Positions 61,317-64,000 of a stretch of DNA of 64,000 bases are shown here, piece after piece. The number at the start of each line of letters is the position of its first letter. The first letter of the stretch is position 1. The position numbers and the translations under genes are program-made. Origin of the DNA: Sphingomonas baiyangensis (GTDB lineage: Bacteria > Pseudomonadota > Alphaproteobacteria > Sphingomonadales > Sphingomonadaceae); contig NZ_SWKR01000002.1 in the NCBI RefSeq assembly GCF_005144715.1, positions 1,372,146 through 1,436,145 of the forward strand, in the 5' to 3' direction. The notes under the pieces are model-generated. The model was not told where the DNA came from and searched no databases. It saw only the letters and a list, made by a program, of their open reading frames with translations.

Positions 61317-62096
61317 ATGACCGCCCAGACGCTGCACCAGCTTGCCGCCGGCATCGCCAGCGGTTCGATCCGCACGATCGACCTTACGCAGACGCTCTCG
61401 CCAGATACCCCCACGTTGATGCTGCCGCCCGAGTTCGGCCAGTGCGCCGCGTTCACGATCGAGGAGATCAGCCGCTACGACGAGCGCGGCGTAGCCTGGT
61501 ACTGGAACAATTTCTCGGTCGGCGAGCATACCGGTACGCATTTCGACGCGCCGGTACACTGGGTGACGGGCAAGGACCTGCCCAACAACACGCTCGACAC
61601 GATCGATCCTGCCGCCTTCGTGGCGCCGGCCGTGGTGATCGATGTGAGCGGCGAGTGCGCCGCCAATCCCGATTACCTCCTCACCGTTGCCGATATCGAG
61701 GCGTGGGAAGCCGAACATGGCCGCATCCCGCCACGCTCGTGGGTGCTGCTGCGCACCGACTGGTCGAAGCGGTCGGTCGAAGAGTATGTCAACCGCCGCG
61801 AGGATGGCGCGCACACGCCGGGGCCATCGGTCGAGGCCGTCCGCTTCCTCGTCGAGGATCGCGACGCGCACGGCTTCGGCGTCGAGACGATCGGTACCGA
61901 TGCCGGGCAGGCGCATCTGCTCGATCCGCCCTACCCCGCCCATGCCATGTTCCACGGCGCCGGTCGCTATGGCCTGCAATGCCTCCAGAACCTCGATCAG
62001 TTGCCGGCAACGGGCAGCGTGGTGATCGCCACCCCGCTCAAGATCGAGGGCGGATCGGGCAGCCCCTTGCGCGTGCTCGCGCTCGTCGCAGACTGA
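61317..62096 (+). CDS. Cyclase-family metal-dependent hydrolase (kynurenine formamidase/isatin hydrolase-like)
   Basis: 259 residues; ATG preceded by AAAGGAGAG. The metal-binding motif HTGTHFDAPVH (71-81) is the HxGTHxDxPxH signature of the cyclase family, which includes kynurenine formamidase and isatin hydrolase (Mn2+). ETIGTDAGQAHLL and HGAGRYGLQCLQNL occur in the second half. The neighbouring indolepyruvate oxidoreductase points to an indolic or aryl-amide substrate. This is inference. Confidence 0.9.
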   Translation: MTAQTLHQLAAGIASGSIRTIDLTQTLSPDTPTLMLPPEFGQCAAFTIEEISRYDERGVAWYWNNFSVGEHTGTHFDAPVHWVTGKDLPNNTLDTIDPAAFVAPAVVIDVSGECAANPDYLLTVADIEAWEAEHGRIPPRSWVLLRTDWSKRSVEEYVNRREDGAHTPGPSVEAVRFLVEDRDAHGFGVETIGTDAGQAHLLDPPYPAHAMFHGAGRYGLQCLQNLDQLPATGSVVIATPLKIEGGSGSPLRVLALVAD

Positions 62097-62100
62097 GCGC

Positions 62101-64000
62101 GTGGCCGAGCGATCGTTCGCGGCCGAAGTCGAGCAACTGCGCATCGGCGCGGGCGAGACGTTTCATGGCGAGGGCATCCTGGCCGTCACCAAGGCGCTGC
62201 TGCAATCGGGCGTCGCCTATGTCGGCGGCTATCAGGGATCGCCGATCAGCCACCTGATGGACGTGTTCGCCGACGCCAACGACCTGATGGCCGAGCTGGG
62301 CGTGCATTTCGAGGCGAGCGCGAGCGAGGCGACGGCGGCGGCGATGCTCGCGGCTTCGGTCAACTATCCGCTGCGCGGTGCCGTCGCATGGAAATCGGTG
62401 GTCGGCACCAATGTCGCCTCCGATGCGCTCTCCAACGTGGCCTCGGGCGGCGTGACGGGCGGCGCGCTGGTGATCCTCGGTGAGGATTATGGCGAAGGCT
62501 CGTCGATCATGCAGGAGCGCACGCACGCCTTCGCGATGAAGTCGCAGATGTGGCTGCTCGATCCGCGGCCCGATCTGGGGCTGATGGTCGACATGGTCGA
62601 GCAGGGCTTCCGCCTGTCCGAAGCCTCTGCCACGCCGGTGATGCTCGAACTGCGCGTGCGGGCATGCCACATGACGGGCAGCTTCGTCGCGCGCGACAAT
62701 CGTCGTCCGCCGATGACGGTGGGCGAGGCGGCGGCCAATCCGGTACGCGACACCGACCGCATCGTGCTGCCGCCGGCCAATTTCCTGCACGAACACGAGA
62801 AGATCGAGCAACGGTGGCCGGCTGCGATCGACTATGTACGCGACGCGAAGCTCAACGAACGCTTCGGGCCTGACGAGGATGACATCGGCATCATCGTGCA
62901 GGGCGGGCTGTTCAATACGCTCAATCGCGCGCTCGAGCTGATCGGGTTATCGAACGCATGGGGCGACACCGCACTGCCCGTGCACGTTCTCAACTGCGTC
63001 TATCCGCTCGTGCCCGACGAGATCGCAGCCTTTTGTGCGGGAAAGCACGCGGTGCTGATCGTCGAGGAAGGCCAGCCCGAATTCATCGAGCACGAGCTCA
63101 ACACGCTGGTGCGGCGCGCCGACCTTCAAACGGCGATCGTCGGCAAGGCAGTGCTGCCGCGCGCGGGCGAATATACCGGACAGGTGTTGCGCGAGGGGCT
63201 GGCGAAGTTCCTGCGCGAATGGGCGCCCGATCGCGCGCCCGTCGAAACGCCGCTTGCCGCCCCCGCCGTCACGCCGGCGATGGTCCCGCAGCGACCGGCG
63301 GGGTTCTGCACCGGCTGCCCCGAGCGACCGATCTTCTCGGCCATGAAGCTGGTGCAGCGCGAGCTGGGCGAGTTCCACGTATCGGCCGATATCGGCTGCC
63401 ATCTGTTCTCGATCCTGCCGCCGTTCCACATCGGCAACACGACGATGGGATATGGCCTGGGCAGCGCGGGAGCCTCGGCGTTCAAGCCTGCCGGCAAGCG
63501 CGCGATCGCGATGATGGGCGATGGCGGCTTCTGGCACAACGGCCTCACCTCGGGCATCGGCAACGCGGTGTTCAACAAGGACGACACGCTCACCATCATC
63601 GTCGACAATGGCTATTCGGCGGCGACCGGCGGGCAGGACATTCCGTCGTCCAAGGCGTTCAACAAGGCGCGCGTCACCAACAACCCCATCGAGCGCGCGG
63701 TGCGTGGCGTCGGCGTAGGCTGGGCGCGGACGATGACGCGCACCTATGACGTGGGCGGCATGCGCGACGCCATCCGCGACGCAGTGACCAGTCCCGAAAA
63801 GGGTCCGAAGGTGCTGATCGCGCAGTCAGAATGCCAGCTCAACCGCCAGCGACGCGTGAAGCCGGCGATGGCGAAAGCGATCAAGGCCGGCAATCGCGTG
63901 GTGCGCGAGCGCTTCGGCGTCGATCCCGATACGTGCACCGGCGATCATGCTTGCATCCGCCTTTCGGGCTGCCCCAGCCTGACGATCCGCGACAATCCCG
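62101..64000 (+). CDS. Indolepyruvate:ferredoxin oxidoreductase, alpha-type subunit (3' end outside window)
   Basis: 633 residues visible, starting from a GTG 4 bases after the cyclase stop and open to the window end. An N-terminal TPP-enzyme pyrimidine domain (VGGYQGSPISHLMDVF, FEASASEATAAAMLA), a middle domain with VIVEEGQPEF-like contact (VLIVEEGQPEFIEHEL), GFCTGCPERPIF, the TPP-binding MMGDGGFWHNG (about 470) and, at the very end, the first cysteines of a ferredoxin-type cluster (CTGDHACIRLSGCP). This matches IorA-like enzymes that oxidatively decarboxylate aryl-pyruvates. A gamma/beta subunit may be fused or follow. Confidence 0.9.
   Translation, partial: MAERSFAAEVEQLRIGAGETFHGEGILAVTKALLQSGVAYVGGYQGSPISHLMDVFADANDLMAELGVHFEASASEATAAAMLAASVNYPLRGAVAWKSVVGTNVASDALSNVASGGVTGGALVILGEDYGEGSSIMQERTHAFAMKSQMWLLDPRPDLGLMVDMVEQGFRLSEASATPVMLELRVRACHMTGSFVARDNRRPPMTVGEAAANPVRDTDRIVLPPANFLHEHEKIEQRWPAAIDYVRDAKLNERFGPDEDDIGIIVQGGLFNTLNRALELIGLSNAWGDTALPVHVLNCVYPLVPDEIAAFCAGKHAVLIVEEGQPEFIEHELNTLVRRADLQTAIVGKAVLPRAGEYTGQVLREGLAKFLREWAPDRAPVETPLAAPAVTPAMVPQRPAGFCTGCPERPIFSAMKLVQRELGEFHVSADIGCHLFSILPPFHIGNTTMGYGLGSAGASAFKPAGKRAIAMMGDGGFWHNGLTSGIGNAVFNKDDTLTIIVDNGYSAATGGQDIPSSKAFNKARVTNNPIERAVRGVGVGWARTMTRTYDVGGMRDAIRDAVTSPEKGPKVLIAQSECQLNRQRRVKPAMAKAIKAGNRVVRERFGVDPDTCTGDHACIRLSGCPSLTIRDNP

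Overview
This is a gene-dense, high-GC, single-contig chromosomal window with alphaproteobacterial (sphingomonad) character. Nearly every gene has a recognisable housekeeping or metabolic function. Start/stop overlaps of the ATGA/GTGA type are frequent. The grouping dnaA-rpsT-mutM-ubiE-ubiB-coaBC-dut, the DUF2842 and PilZ proteins, a TonB receptor and an RND pump fit Sphingomonadaceae. I see no integrase, transposase, phage gene or CRISPR array.

Layout. 1-11060: end of trpS; dnaA, rpsT and mutM on the minus strand; then a coupled plus-strand chain ubiE, ubiB, a membrane protein, coaBC, a lipoprotein of alpha/beta-hydrolase type, dut, a small secreted protein, a MoeB/ThiF-type E1 enzyme and a DsrE-like protein. 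11060-14534: a large perfect hairpin, then metallophosphoesterase, AmpG-like permease and a serine beta-lactamase-fold hydrolase. 14503-18187: mobA and fdhD facing away from a YdeP-type molybdoenzyme. 18319-24168: a complete tripartite RND efflux operon. 24266-30401 (minus): tkt, gap, a MOSC protein, pgk, class I fbaB and, at the tail, a GNAT closely resembling AAC(3)-I aminoglycoside acetyltransferases. 30603-32090: a coiled-coil protein, zapA, 6S RNA, 5-formyl-THF cyclo-ligase and DUF2842. 32081-40964: PRC-barrel protein, tRNA-Asp with a strong terminator, AI-2E transporter, glpK, PilZ, dacB, an amidohydrolase with a C-terminal CIA30-like domain, and a SulP transporter with a structured leader.

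40969-47871 (minus) is the most coherent accessory locus: secreted serine hydrolase, LysR regulator, DgcN, DgcA, secreted D-aminoacylase and a dicarboxylate/amino-acid symporter. It reads as a pathway that releases, imports and isomerises D-glutamate or N-acyl-D-amino acids, perhaps from peptidoglycan. The AmpG-like permease/serine hydrolase pair and dacB elsewhere in the window fit the same theme.

47911-60559: an RBBP9-like protein lacking its nucleophile, tyrS, moaA, nadK, tRNA-Asn, a TonB receptor and a cluster of c-di-GMP proteins (PilZ, degenerate-GGDEF/EAL, CHASE4-type histidine kinase overlapping a REC-GGDEF-EAL regulator). 60739-64000: a MarR regulator, a cyclase-family hydrolase and the start of an indolepyruvate:ferredoxin oxidoreductase, with two similar palindromic sites in front of the first two genes. 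This is probably the beginning of an aromatic (indolic) catabolic operon that continues beyond the window.
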